Source: Chloroflexota bacterium
GTDB lineage: Bacteria > Chloroflexota > Dehalococcoidia > Lucifugimonadales > JACPCL1
Length of the DNA: 64,000 nt
Assembly: GCA_016179765.1 (NCBI GenBank)
Contig: JACPCL010000029.1
Span: 136,333-200,332 of the forward strand
Direction of reading: 5' to 3'
The translations under genes and the position numbers were made by a program. Of this stretch, positions 7,815 to 16,136 are shown piece by piece; the stretch's first letter is position 1, and each line of letters opens with the position of its first letter. Under the pieces are notes generated by a model. It searched no databases and was not told where the DNA came from. It saw only the letters and a list, made by a program, of their open reading frames with translations.

Positions 7815-8606
7815 TCACATATACCACAACCGCCGGCCCAGCAGCGGCTCTGCCTCCTCCAGAAGGCCTTCCGTGGCCCACGAGGTGAACCGCCCCAACA
7901 AGCGCAAGCGGTAGGAGCGAGGCGGGCGCAGGTAGACCGTCCTACGGACGACCTTCCCCAGGGAGGCGGCCAGGTCCAGGGCGTCATCAAAGTCACCCAC
8001 TTGGTCCACCAGGCCAATCTCCTTGCCCCGAAGGCCGGTGAACACCTCCCCCGTGGCGTGCTGGCGCGCCTGGTCGGCGCTCATGTGGCGGCCCCTGGCA
8101 ACGCGCTCCACGAACTGCCCGTACAGGTCGTCCACCAGAGTCTGGAGCTTCGTCTCCTCTTCAGAGGTGGCTGCCCGGTAAAAAGCGCCCATGTCTTTGA
8201 GAGGGCTGCTCTTGTTGACGGCGACGCCGACGCCCAGGCGCTCCAGGAGCTGCGCCAGGACGGGTCGCAGGGAGATGACGCCGATGGAGCCGACGATGGC
8301 CCCAGGCAGCGCGACGATCCTGGTGGCCGCGCAGGCCACCATATAGGCGCCGGAAGCCCCGGTGCCGCGGACGAAGGCGACCACGGGCTTCTTCCGCACC
8401 AGCCGCTCAACTTTGAAGTAGAGGTCTTCAGAGGCCGCCGCGCCGCCGCCTGGGGAGTCTATGTCCAGGACGAGGACGCCAATACGATGGCTGCGCTCTA
8501 CCCGGTCCAGGAGCTGGTAAAAGGCAGAGGGACGTATGCCTGCGCCAATCATGCCGTGCATCTCCACGACGCCAATGACTGGCCGGCGGCTGATGAGTCT
8601 GGGCAT
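7815..8606 (-). CDS. sppA: S49-family signal peptide peptidase-like protein (SppA)
   Basis: The 263-aa protein has the ClpP-like S49 core: VLVLDIDSPGGG, the nucleophile Ser85 in FVRGTGASGAYMVACAA, VGSIGVISL and the general-base Lys137 in SSPLKDMG. It is a short-form enzyme and lacks the N-terminal membrane anchor found in many SppA proteins, so it may act in the cytoplasm or be peripheral. The family degrades released signal peptides. It starts 14 nt after the ThDP-enzyme gene in the same direction, so the two probably form one transcript. Confidence 0.85.
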   Translation of the reverse strand: MPRLISRRPVIGVVEMHGMIGAGIRPSAFYQLLDRVERSHRIGVLVLDIDSPGGGAAASEDLYFKVERLVRKKPVVAFVRGTGASGAYMVACAATRIVALPGAIVGSIGVISLRPVLAQLLERLGVGVAVNKSSPLKDMGAFYRAATSEEETKLQTLVDDLYGQFVERVARGRHMSADQARQHATGEVFTGLRGKEIGLVDQVGDFDDALDLAASLGKVVRRTVYLRPPRSYRLRLLGRFTSWATEGLLEEAEPLLGRRLWYM

Positions 8607-8620
8607 GGGTCTTTCTGGCC

Positions 8621-10261
8621 TTACTCCCGCGCCCGCAGGTAGTACGGGGGGTCAAGCTCCGCGGGCGTCTCCACCTCAATGACCGTTGGGCGATTGGCTT
8701 TGATGGCCTTGCGGATGGCGTCCGGCGAGTCCTCCAGACGGGGGACCTTGATGCCCAGAGCGCCAAAGCTTTCGGCCAGCTTCACGAAGTCCGGCGTCAA
8801 GAGCTGGGTGCCGGCGACGCGGCCCCCGAAGCGCAGGTGCTGGTCCCGGTTGGAAGCGCCGTACATGTGGTTGTTGAACACAACGGCCACGGCGTTGATG
8901 CCGTACTGGACGGCGGTGGCCAGTTCGCCAATGGCGTACATGAACCCGCCGTCGCCGCACAGAGCCACCACGGCGCGGTCGGGGTTGCCCACCTTGACGC
9001 CCAGGGAGGTGGGGAAAGCATACCCCAGAGTGCCCATGTAGGAGGAGGTGAGGAAGGTGCGGGGCAAGAGGGCATCGTAGGCAATGGCGGCCCAGGCCCC
9101 CAGGTTGGTGATGCCCGCCACCACAATGCCGTCCGCGGGTATGGCATCGCGGATATCCTGAAGCGCCTTAACCTGGCGCGGGGCCTTGGCCTTCATGCGC
9201 TCCCACGCCTTTTCCTTGGTGCTGGCCAGCTCCCTGGCGTCCCAGGAGCTTTTGATAGCCCGGCTACGCAGCGCGGCGATGAGCTGGCGCAGGCCCATCC
9301 TGGCGTCGGCGACGATGCCGACGGCGGCAGGCGTCGTCTTGCCCATCTCCGTGGCGTCAATGTTCAGATTGACCAGCTTCTGGGTGGCGCCGGGCTGCGC
9401 CCCAGGCTCCGGACGGTAGCTGCCCAGGCGGGAGCCAACGGCCAGCATGGCATCGGCCTGGGGCACAACGTCACCCCCAGGGCCCCATCCATAGGAGGAG
9501 GTGCCCATGGAAAGGGGGTGGGTCTCCGGGATGGCCCCCTTGCCCTCCTGGGTGGTGATAACCGGAGCCTTCAGGAGCTCCGCCAGAGCAACCAGCTCCT
9601 CCGATGCGCCACCCAGGACCGCGCCGCCACCGGCCCAGATGACGGGCCGCTGGGCGGAGGCCAGGAGGTCTGCGGCGGCGCCGATGCTGGCGGTGGCGGC
9701 CTCGGGCCGGGGGTAGGCCTCCGGCTCCACCAGGTCTACGCCGGCGCTGGTAGCCAGGATGTCCGGCGGAATCTCCAGCTCCACGGGCCGTGGCCGCCCG
9801 GTGCTGAGCTGGCGGACCGCGGCGTGGATGGCGTCGGGGATGTTCTCCGCCTTCAGCACCAAGTCGTTCCACTTGACCACGGGCTTCATGAACTCCAACT
9901 GGTCGCGGACCTCGTGCAGGGCGCCAAAGTCTTTGCCAATGGCATTGCTGTCAATCTGGCCAGAGATGAGGAGCACCTGTGATGAGGCGGCGAAGGCGGT
10001 GGACATGGCGGCGCCAGCGTTGTAGGCGCCGGGGCCAGGGACGATGAGGGCCACGCCAATCTTGCCCGTGGAGCGGGCGTAGCCATCGGCCATGTACACC
10101 GTGGTCTGCTCGTGGCGGCAGGTGATGACGCGGATGTCTGGTGTGTCAAAGAAGGCGTCGTAGATGTGCATGATCTGCACGCCGGGCAGGCCGAAGACCA
10201 CCTCCACCCCTTCAGCGCGCAGGGCTCTGACGACGGCATGGCCGCCGGTCATCTTGGGCAT
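8621..10261 (-). CDS. Thiamine-diphosphate-dependent enzyme, acetolactate-synthase-like
   Basis: The protein is 546 aa with the three domains of the AHAS/POX superfamily. The PYR domain carries the catalytic Glu in TCRHEQTTVYMADGYAR. A central domain follows. The PP domain has the GDGGFMYAIGELATAV...NN magnesium motif (VVFNNHMYG). It has no regulatory IlvN subunit nearby, and the AHAS-specific residues cannot be judged by eye. Benzoylformate-decarboxylase- or sulfopyruvate-decarboxylase-like activities remain possible. The start has GGGAGG nine nt upstream. Confidence 0.85.
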   Translation of the reverse strand: MPKMTGGHAVVRALRAEGVEVVFGLPGVQIMHIYDAFFDTPDIRVITCRHEQTTVYMADGYARSTGKIGVALIVPGPGAYNAGAAMSTAFAASSQVLLISGQIDSNAIGKDFGALHEVRDQLEFMKPVVKWNDLVLKAENIPDAIHAAVRQLSTGRPRPVELEIPPDILATSAGVDLVEPEAYPRPEAATASIGAAADLLASAQRPVIWAGGGAVLGGASEELVALAELLKAPVITTQEGKGAIPETHPLSMGTSSYGWGPGGDVVPQADAMLAVGSRLGSYRPEPGAQPGATQKLVNLNIDATEMGKTTPAAVGIVADARMGLRQLIAALRSRAIKSSWDARELASTKEKAWERMKAKAPRQVKALQDIRDAIPADGIVVAGITNLGAWAAIAYDALLPRTFLTSSYMGTLGYAFPTSLGVKVGNPDRAVVALCGDGGFMYAIGELATAVQYGINAVAVVFNNHMYGASNRDQHLRFGGRVAGTQLLTPDFVKLAESFGALGIKVPRLEDSPDAIRKAIKANRPTVIEVETPAELDPPYYLRARE

Positions 10262-10289
10262 GGCGTACCTCCCTCATAGGTGTGCGCCC

Positions 10290-10298
10290 ATCATAGCA
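10290..10298 (-). promoter_or_regulatory. Extended -10 of the ThDP-enzyme/SppA operon
   Basis: The reverse strand reads TGCTATGAT, 28 nt before the start codon. It fits the window's recurring TGCTAYRAT element. Confidence 0.45.
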
Positions 10299-10543
10299 GG
10301 GCGCCTTGGCGACGACAATTGCGGCGGCTAATTAAAGAGGCCCCAATGCCATGAGCCCACCCCAGCGCTTGCACTATCAGGCTGCTGAATCCCGATGCAT
10401 CGGGACCGACCGTCTCCCCTGGCCCCCCTTCCTTCGCCCTTCCGTGGAAGGAACGGCAAAGAGCGACGATTGAGATAAGCTCCTTGCTGTGGTAGACTTT
10501 GGGCGCGGGGGGTGCGGTCTTGAGCGTCCCCCAGGAGGAGGGC

Positions 10544-11452
10544 ATGGTGATCCCAAGCGCTCCCTATATCTCGCCATTGCTTCAAGATATTCTTGATGCG
10601 GCGGTAGACATGCCTCCGGAGCCAACGGCCCAGGCGGCAAACGCCCGGGACATTGAGCGCATCGTTCGCCAGTGCTATGCACTGCTCCGTCAGGAGCTCC
10701 AGCGCAAAGTACAGCGGCAGCCTACCCTTTATCGCCAAGACCGAGTGGAGGGCATGTTCAGGCAGTTTGAAGCGGTGATGCCAGATATCCAGCAGGCGGT
10801 GGCCGTGCGGGTGCAAGAGGGTATCGCCGAGCTCATGCGGCAGGAGGTCCGCCGTGTGCTTCGGGAAGCCCTCAGCGACCTTGAGGACACACTGGCTGCG
10901 CCTGCCAGCGGGCCAATGCCTCAAGCGCCCGGAGCCTCCCGCGGCTCAGCCTCTGAGAAGTCCCCTCCTTCAGTCCCGTCAGACGTCAAGGTACCGGCGC
11001 CCTCAGGGCGGCGTGACCCCTCCCAGCACCCTGCGTCGCCCCCCATTGTTGGACTGGAGCCTCCTCGGCCGGCGGCCCAGCCAGGACGGCAGGCGGATAG
11101 GCGCGGAGGGGAGGATGACTCCGGGGCGGCGCGGCGTCTTTTGGCCACCGACGAGGTGTACCAGGGCAACGTAAAGGTGAGTGTGGAGGCGCAAGGCAAC
11201 GTGAAGCAGGCGCTCCACTTCTTGGACCAGCTTGGCCAGAACCATCAGTTCCGCGTATTGCAAATTGTCGGCGGCTACGGGAGTGCAACAGCCTGGCTAA
11301 CGCTGCGCCAGCCCCTGCGTCTCAAGGAGCTCTTTCTCCAGATGGAAGACGTCGCCGACGTGCGCGTGCGGAACACCCGCAGCCCGGGAGAGCCTGAGCC
11401 GTTGTTTGAGGTGGCGCTCAGGGGCCTCTCCGGCGTGGCCGCAGTGGCGTGA
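10544..11452 (+). CDS. Uncharacterised protein with C-terminal alpha/beta domain
   Basis: I do not recognise the family. ATG 10544 has a strong AGGAGGAGGG site and gives 302 aa. Residues about 1-125 look helical and charged (VRQCYALLRQELQRKVQRQP). Residues about 125-210 are a Pro/Ser/Gly-rich disordered linker. The last 90 residues form a compact domain (NVKVSVEAQGNVKQALHFLD, then RVLQIVGGYGSATAWLTLR) with a strand-helix-strand-strand-helix pattern, perhaps a small ligand- or protein-binding domain. No signal peptide or membrane segment is seen. Confidence 0.65.
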   Translation: MVIPSAPYISPLLQDILDAAVDMPPEPTAQAANARDIERIVRQCYALLRQELQRKVQRQPTLYRQDRVEGMFRQFEAVMPDIQQAVAVRVQEGIAELMRQEVRRVLREALSDLEDTLAAPASGPMPQAPGASRGSASEKSPPSVPSDVKVPAPSGRRDPSQHPASPPIVGLEPPRPAAQPGRQADRRGGEDDSGAARRLLATDEVYQGNVKVSVEAQGNVKQALHFLDQLGQNHQFRVLQIVGGYGSATAWLTLRQPLRLKELFLQMEDVADVRVRNTRSPGEPEPLFEVALRGLSGVAAVA

Positions 11453-11471
11453 AGCGGTGTGCTTGAGTTTT

Positions 11472-11565
11472 GGGGACACCCCCCGCCCCTTCGTCCTTCC
11501 CCCGAAGGACTCAGGGCAGGCTCCGAGACTATGCCCCTCTGGACTCCCCTTTCTTCCGCAGCCTG
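11472..11565. repeat. Composite repeat copy after the 302-aa gene
   Basis: This contains GGGGACACCCCC, CTCAGGGCAGGCTCCGAG and the right end TTCTTCCGCAGCCTG that matches, inverted, the left end of the copy at 7599. It fills part of the 550-nt gap 11453-12002; 11566-11882 shows no gene. Confidence 0.6.
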
Positions 11566-11882
11566 TTAGGAGCCGAAAGGGTGCTTCGGGGACAGCATGT
11601 CAACATGAGCATAGGCGTTGGAGGCCGGTGGACGCCTGAAAAAGCGACGGGGCGACTGAATAATCCCTGAGAAATTTGCGGAGCGGGAAGTCCTTGCGCT
11701 GTTCCAGCTTCAGTGAGCCAGGGGAAGCAGCACAGAAAGTTTTGTCACGGCGCTGTAACCAGGTTATGATATAAAGAGGGTTGGCCCTGGGAGAGGCTTG
11801 CTATAGCAAACCTGTGGTAAGGATGAAGGGGCCAGCCATGCCAGGCAGGGCCTGGAGGACACGTACCCGTAGCTATTCCAAA

Positions 11883-11955
11883 GCCCTTTTTGCACCGCCC
11901 CCTCAGCGGGGCGGCATGATGCCCCAGCCTTCAGGCTGGAGTGCAGAAAAGCCTT
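11883..11955. repeat. Short relative of the TATCTCAAAA MITE family
   Basis: The core GCACCGCCCC-CGGGGCGGCATGATG (split here) and CAGGCTGGAGTG matches the middle of the elements at 28884 and 36492. It lacks their terminal TATCTCAAAA and the internal TTCGGCTCCGCTCAGGGCAG block, which supports that block being a separately inserted unit. Confidence 0.6.
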
Positions 11956-12002
11956 TGAGGGGTACCTTCCCGTAACGGCTGAACCTGAACAAGGAGGGGG
12001 AG

Positions 12003-13205
12003 ATGCTGAACCTCACACGCCTGTGGTGCGGCGTGGCCACGCCGGGAGACCACATCCGGTACGGCGAAGCGGCACGCCCGGGCAGCACCGGCGCCGGCAT
12101 GGGAGTGCACGGCCGCCCGGTGGTGGTGTGGAACACCACTCGCCGCTGCAACCTCCACTGCATGCACTGCTACATCGCCGCCCTGGACAGGCCAGAGCCG
12201 GGCGAGTTGGACACGGAGATGGGCCTTCGGGTGCTGGACCAGATCGCCCAGTACGGAACCCCCATGCTCCTGCTCTCCGGAGGAGAGCCACTCAGCCGCC
12301 CGGACATTCTCCCCCTGATCCAGCACGCCGTCTCCCGCGGGCTGCGGGTGGGGCTCTCCACCAACGGCACCCTGATCACCCAGGGAGTGGCCCAGGAGTT
12401 GCGCCAGGCCGGCCTCTCCTACATCGGTATCTCCATTGACGGCCCCCAGGCCATCAACGACAAGTTCAGGGGCGCCAAGGGCGCCTATGCCCAGGCCCTG
12501 GAAGGCATCCGCAACGGGCTGGCACAGGGGTTCCGGGTCAGCCTGCGCTTCACCCTCACCAGCTACAACGCCGCCTCCCTGGGCCAGGTCTTTGACCTGG
12601 TGGAGCAGGAGCGCATCCCCCGTCTGTGCGTCTACCATTTGGCCTACGCCGGGCGCGGGGCGCGCATCAAGGACCGGGCCGAACTAACGCCGGACCAGAC
12701 ACGGGAGGCGGTAGACCTGTGCCTGGAGCGCACGGAGCGCCTGCATAAGCTTGGCCTGGACACCGAAGTGCTGACGGTGGATAACCACACCGACGCCGCT
12801 TACCTGGCCCTGCGGCTGATGCGAGAGAGACCTCAACAATGGGATAGCGTGAGACCTGCCCTGCGGCGCAACGGAGGCAACTCATCAGGCATCGGCATCA
12901 GCGCCATCGGCCCCAAGGGGGACGTGCACGCCGACCAGTTCTCCCACCACCGCTCCTTTGGCAACGTGAAGGAGCGGCCTTTTGGCGCTATCTGGGAGGA
13001 TACGACCCACCCCATCATGGCCGGCCTGAAGGCCCGCCCCCGCCCACTGGAGGGGCGGTGCGCCGCCTGCCCCGCCCTCCCTCTGTGCAACGGCAACCTG
13101 CGGGTGCGGGCGGAGACGGCCACCGGCAACCCCTGGGCGCCAGACCCCGCCTGCTACCTGACGGACCTGGAGTTGGCCACCGTCGGGAAGGCCTTGCATG
13201 AATAG
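12003..13205 (+). CDS. Radical SAM protein, AhbC/NirJ-like
   Basis: The protein is 400 aa. The radical-SAM cluster motif CNLHCMHC follows VVVWNTTRR, with the GGEPL motif at LLLSGGEPLSR. The segments LTVDNHTD, RRNGGNSSGIGI, FGNVKERPFGAIW and WAPDPACYLTD are strongly reminiscent of AhbC (12,18-didecarboxysiroheme deacetylase) and NirJ of heme d1 synthesis. A C-terminal SPASM-type cysteine set (CAACPALPLC and later Cys) would bind a second cluster. A good AAGGAGGGGGAG site precedes ATG 12003. It overlaps the next radical SAM gene by 8 nt, so the two should act together, probably in the siroheme-dependent route to heme or a related tetrapyrrole. No other heme genes are in view. Confidence 0.75.
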   Translation: MLNLTRLWCGVATPGDHIRYGEAARPGSTGAGMGVHGRPVVVWNTTRRCNLHCMHCYIAALDRPEPGELDTEMGLRVLDQIAQYGTPMLLLSGGEPLSRPDILPLIQHAVSRGLRVGLSTNGTLITQGVAQELRQAGLSYIGISIDGPQAINDKFRGAKGAYAQALEGIRNGLAQGFRVSLRFTLTSYNAASLGQVFDLVEQERIPRLCVYHLAYAGRGARIKDRAELTPDQTREAVDLCLERTERLHKLGLDTEVLTVDNHTDAAYLALRLMRERPQQWDSVRPALRRNGGNSSGIGISAIGPKGDVHADQFSHHRSFGNVKERPFGAIWEDTTHPIMAGLKARPRPLEGRCAACPALPLCNGNLRVRAETATGNPWAPDPACYLTDLELATVGKALHE

Positions 13206-14274
13206 CGCACCCTATCGTCGTCCCATAAACTACCACCAGGCCCCCGCCGTCGTCTTCTGGGAGATCACCAAGGCCTGCGCCCTGGCCTGCCGCCACTGCC
13301 GCGCCCAGGCGCAGCCCAAGCGTCACCCCCTGGAGCTCACCACCCAGGAGGGATACGCCCTGGTGGACCAGGTCTGCCGCTTCCAGCCCGCGCCCATCCT
13401 GGTCATCTCTGGCGGCGACCCCCTGATGCGGCGAGACCTCTTTGACCTGGCCGCCTACGCCGTCTCCCACGGCCTCCACACCTCCCTCTCCCCCAGCGTC
13501 ACCGCCCTGGTCACCCCCAAGAACCTGGCCCGGGCCTACGACGCGGGGGTAAGGCACATCTCCTTGAGCCTGGATGGAGCCACCCCCCAGGTGCACGACG
13601 GCTTCCGCGGCGTCCCTGGCTCCTTTCAGCGCACCCTTTTAGCGGTCCAGGCCGCCCGGCAGGCCGGCCTCACCGTCCAGCTCAACACCACCGTCAGCCG
13701 GTGGAACGCATCGCAACTCCAGGATCTGGCGGGCATCGTCGGAGAGTCTGGCGCCACCCAGTGGGACGTCTTTTTCCTGGTGCCCATGGGCCGCGCCGCA
13801 GCCGGGGAGATGCTCTCCCCAGAGGAGCACGAGGAGGTGTTCCGCTGGATGTACCACCTTAGCCGCCAGGCCCCCTTCAGAGTGAGGACCACCCTGGGCC
13901 AGCCCTACCGGCGGGTGGTCATCCAGGAGGCAGACGCCCGTGGGGAGCCGGCCGATGCCCTCCCCTCCTCCAACGACGGCAACGGCGTCTGCTTCATCTC
14001 CCACGTCGGCGAGGTGTTCCCCAGCGGGTTTTTGCCCATCCCCTGCGGCAACGTGCGGGCCGGCCACCTGGTAGAGACCTACCAGGGCCACCCCGTCTTC
14101 CGCGCCCTGCGGGACAAGGGCGCCCTGAGGGGCAAGTGCGGCCTCTGCCCCTATAACGAGGTGTGTGGCGGGTGCCGCGCCCGCGCCTACGCCTGCACCG
14201 GCGACTACCTGGCCGCCGACCCTACCTGCCCCTATCAGCCCCAGCCCGCAGTGGCCCGCGCCAGCGAAGGGTAG
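13198..14274 (+). CDS. Radical SAM/SPASM protein, AhbD-like (TIGR04053-type)
   Basis: The protein is 358 aa. The cluster motif is CALACRHC after VVFWEITKA, with SGGDPLMRRDL as the SAM-binding motif and SLSLDGATPQVHDGFRG. The C-terminus has a SPASM set: CGLCPYNEVCGGCRARAYAC and a final Cys in ADPTC. These features resemble both heme synthase AhbD and the TIGR04053 radical SAM family; I cannot decide between them by eye. The start overlaps the AhbC-like gene, indicating translational coupling. A decarboxylation or other modification of a tetrapyrrole or peptide is plausible. Confidence 0.75.
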   Translation: MNSAPYRRPINYHQAPAVVFWEITKACALACRHCRAQAQPKRHPLELTTQEGYALVDQVCRFQPAPILVISGGDPLMRRDLFDLAAYAVSHGLHTSLSPSVTALVTPKNLARAYDAGVRHISLSLDGATPQVHDGFRGVPGSFQRTLLAVQAARQAGLTVQLNTTVSRWNASQLQDLAGIVGESGATQWDVFFLVPMGRAAAGEMLSPEEHEEVFRWMYHLSRQAPFRVRTTLGQPYRRVVIQEADARGEPADALPSSNDGNGVCFISHVGEVFPSGFLPIPCGNVRAGHLVETYQGHPVFRALRDKGALRGKCGLCPYNEVCGGCRARAYACTGDYLAADPTCPYQPQPAVARASEG

Positions 14275-14349
14275 CGCAGAGCGCCCAAACGCCATCAAGG
14301 ATGGCTCTCAAGGCAAGTTGCTCTCCCCCAACAGGCGCTGGTCCTTCTT

Positions 14350-14478
14350 TCACCGGCCCATCCCCCTCGTGACTCCCCAGCATATGGTCTGGACGGCCTC
14401 GTCGGAGATGGGCCTGTCCGAGAAGTGACGGATGGCTCGCTGGGTGTAGATAGCATCCCGGAGGGAGGTGTCTTCCAT
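14350..14478 (-). pseudogene. Nitroreductase-family stub
   Basis: A 42-codon ORF starts 10 nt after the MmgE/PrpD stop. It begins MEDTSLRDAIYTQRAIRHF and continues SDRPISDEAV, the N-terminal FMN-binding signature of nitroreductases. It then ends at a TGA, where a functional enzyme would need about 150 more residues. It is a truncated remnant at the end of the operon. Confidence 0.65.
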
Positions 14479-14487
14479 GGCGGCCCC

Positions 14488-15825
14488 CTATTCTCCTACC
14501 AGCCTGGTGAGGGCACGGACGTCGTCAAGTTGGTCCAGGCGCTCGGTGGTGGTGATGACCTGGCTGGCCCGCTCTTTCCCTAGGATGTGGTCATTCAGGA
14601 AGTGAAACTTGTCTAGGATGGCCTGTCTGGGCATGCGGTTGCCGTGGTCGCCCCGAACCGTGAGGGTCGTCTCTTTGAGGACGCGGCCATTTTTCAGGCG
14701 GACCGCCGCCTCCACCAAGGGGCCGTTTTGTGGGATGGAGGGGTCCAGGTGGATGTGTACTTTGGGGACCATGGCCTTGATGCGGGCGTCGGCGCGGGCG
14801 TCGTCGTAGAAGGAGGTGACGTTGGCGGTGCCGCGAACAGCGGTGGCGGCCACGGCGTAAGGGACGTTGAACTTGGCGGCGAGCATGGTCTTGGGGTAGT
14901 CGCCCAACATGCCCTGGAGCATAGTGCGGGTGGTCAGGTCAATGGACTCCACCTCTTCTGGGGCGAAGGGCTCCCGCTCCTGGATGCTAAGGATGGCGTC
15001 CAGGGAGGGGTGGTTGATGCGGCAGCAGGCGTAGAACTTGAAGTAGTTCTGCTGGATGCGGTACTCGTCGCTGCCCAGGCCCTCCACGGCCAGGTCACGG
15101 TCAAAGCCCTCGCCCAGGATGATGCCAAAGAGGTCGGCGGGGGCGTCGTCTACGCCGGTGAAGCCGCACTCGTAGGCATGGGAGGCCAGGATGCCCATGA
15201 GACCGGAGCGGCCAGGGTAGAGGTTGCGGACGGTAGCGCCCTTGAAGGCGGCGGTCCAGGAATTGGCGGGGCTCATGCCGGTGGCCACGTTGATGACGCC
15301 CCTCACCGCCTTGGCGTTGTACCCCTTGAGCTTGGCGACCGCCGCCGCTGTGGCGAAGGTGCCCCAGTGGCCGTGGGAGTGGACGTTGAAGCGGGTCTTG
15401 GTGGCCCTGCCAATGCGGGTGGAGACCTCGTAGCCGACGAGGACGGCCTCAATGAGTTGCTGGCCGCTGGCGCCCATCTCCTCGGCTACGGCGATGGCCC
15501 CTGGCGTGACGTGGATAGAGGGGTGGCCGCCGCCGAAGCGGTTGCCTTCGTCCATCTCCAGGGCGACGCCGGCGGTGGCGTTGACCAGGGTGGCCAGCAT
15601 AGGCTCCGCCTTCAGGGGGTGGCCCATGATAGTGGCGGCGGCTGGCCCGGAGCGCTGCACCACAGTACGGGCCAGCTTGGCGTTCTCCGGCAGCTCGCTG
15701 CCCGCCACGATAGCGCCAATAGTGTCTAGGATGACATCCTTGGTGGCGGCCACCGCCGCGGGGCTGAGGTCCTCGTAGTCTGTGTCTGCCACGAACTGAG
15801 AGAGCTTATCCAGATAGTCAACCAT
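14488..15825 (-). CDS. MmgE/PrpD family protein
   Basis: The protein is 445 aa, typical for the family. It starts MVDYLDKLSQFVAD and has the family-like AATKDVILDTIGAIVAGSEL, EMDEGNRFGGGHPSIHVTPG and SHGHWGTFATAAAVAKL. Members include 2-methylcitrate dehydratase (PrpD) and cis-aconitate decarboxylase; most are uncharacterised dehydratase-like enzymes of organic-acid metabolism. No prpB or prpC neighbour is present, so methylcitrate use is not supported. It lies downstream of two amidohydrolases in the same direction. Confidence 0.85.
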   Translation of the reverse strand: MVDYLDKLSQFVADTDYEDLSPAAVAATKDVILDTIGAIVAGSELPENAKLARTVVQRSGPAAATIMGHPLKAEPMLATLVNATAGVALEMDEGNRFGGGHPSIHVTPGAIAVAEEMGASGQQLIEAVLVGYEVSTRIGRATKTRFNVHSHGHWGTFATAAAVAKLKGYNAKAVRGVINVATGMSPANSWTAAFKGATVRNLYPGRSGLMGILASHAYECGFTGVDDAPADLFGIILGEGFDRDLAVEGLGSDEYRIQQNYFKFYACCRINHPSLDAILSIQEREPFAPEEVESIDLTTRTMLQGMLGDYPKTMLAAKFNVPYAVAATAVRGTANVTSFYDDARADARIKAMVPKVHIHLDPSIPQNGPLVEAAVRLKNGRVLKETTLTVRGDHGNRMPRQAILDKFHFLNDHILGKERASQVITTTERLDQLDDVRALTRLVGE

Positions 15826-15954
15826 GGTACACCTTCCTTTCTGTTTTATCGCTGCGTGACGTTGCTACCAAGGTTTTGGTTCCCACTTTGCTCCGAATCC
15901 TTCATGTCCCACTCTTGTGAGACACCTGAGAAGGATGAGAATGGCCCCGACCAG

Positions 15955-16065
15955 TCGGGATTCCTTCCCCCTTGAGGGGGGGAAGGTTAGAGCCTGTCCT
16001 GAGCGGAAGCGAAGGAATGGGGGTGTACCCCCCACCTCAATCCTCCCCTGCAAGGGGGAAGGAGG
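15955..16065. repeat. Intergenic palindromic repeats
   Basis: The 311-nt gap 15826-16136 contains CCTTCCCCCTTGAGGGGGGG, a CCTGTCCTGAGCGGAAGCG unit and GGGTGTACCCCCC, all related to the window's repeat families. I see no gene in the gap. Confidence 0.55.
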
Positions 16066-16136
16066 CTATTCTCATGGTAAGACATTGAGCCCCACGGTTG
16101 CTGCCTTGCTTGCGCTCAGGGGAATAGCGCCTGGTC

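Noticed and set aside
14644-15729. 361-codon plus-strand ORF over MmgE/PrpD
   Set aside because: GC-rich antisense shadow; the MmgE/PrpD frame has clear family motifs.
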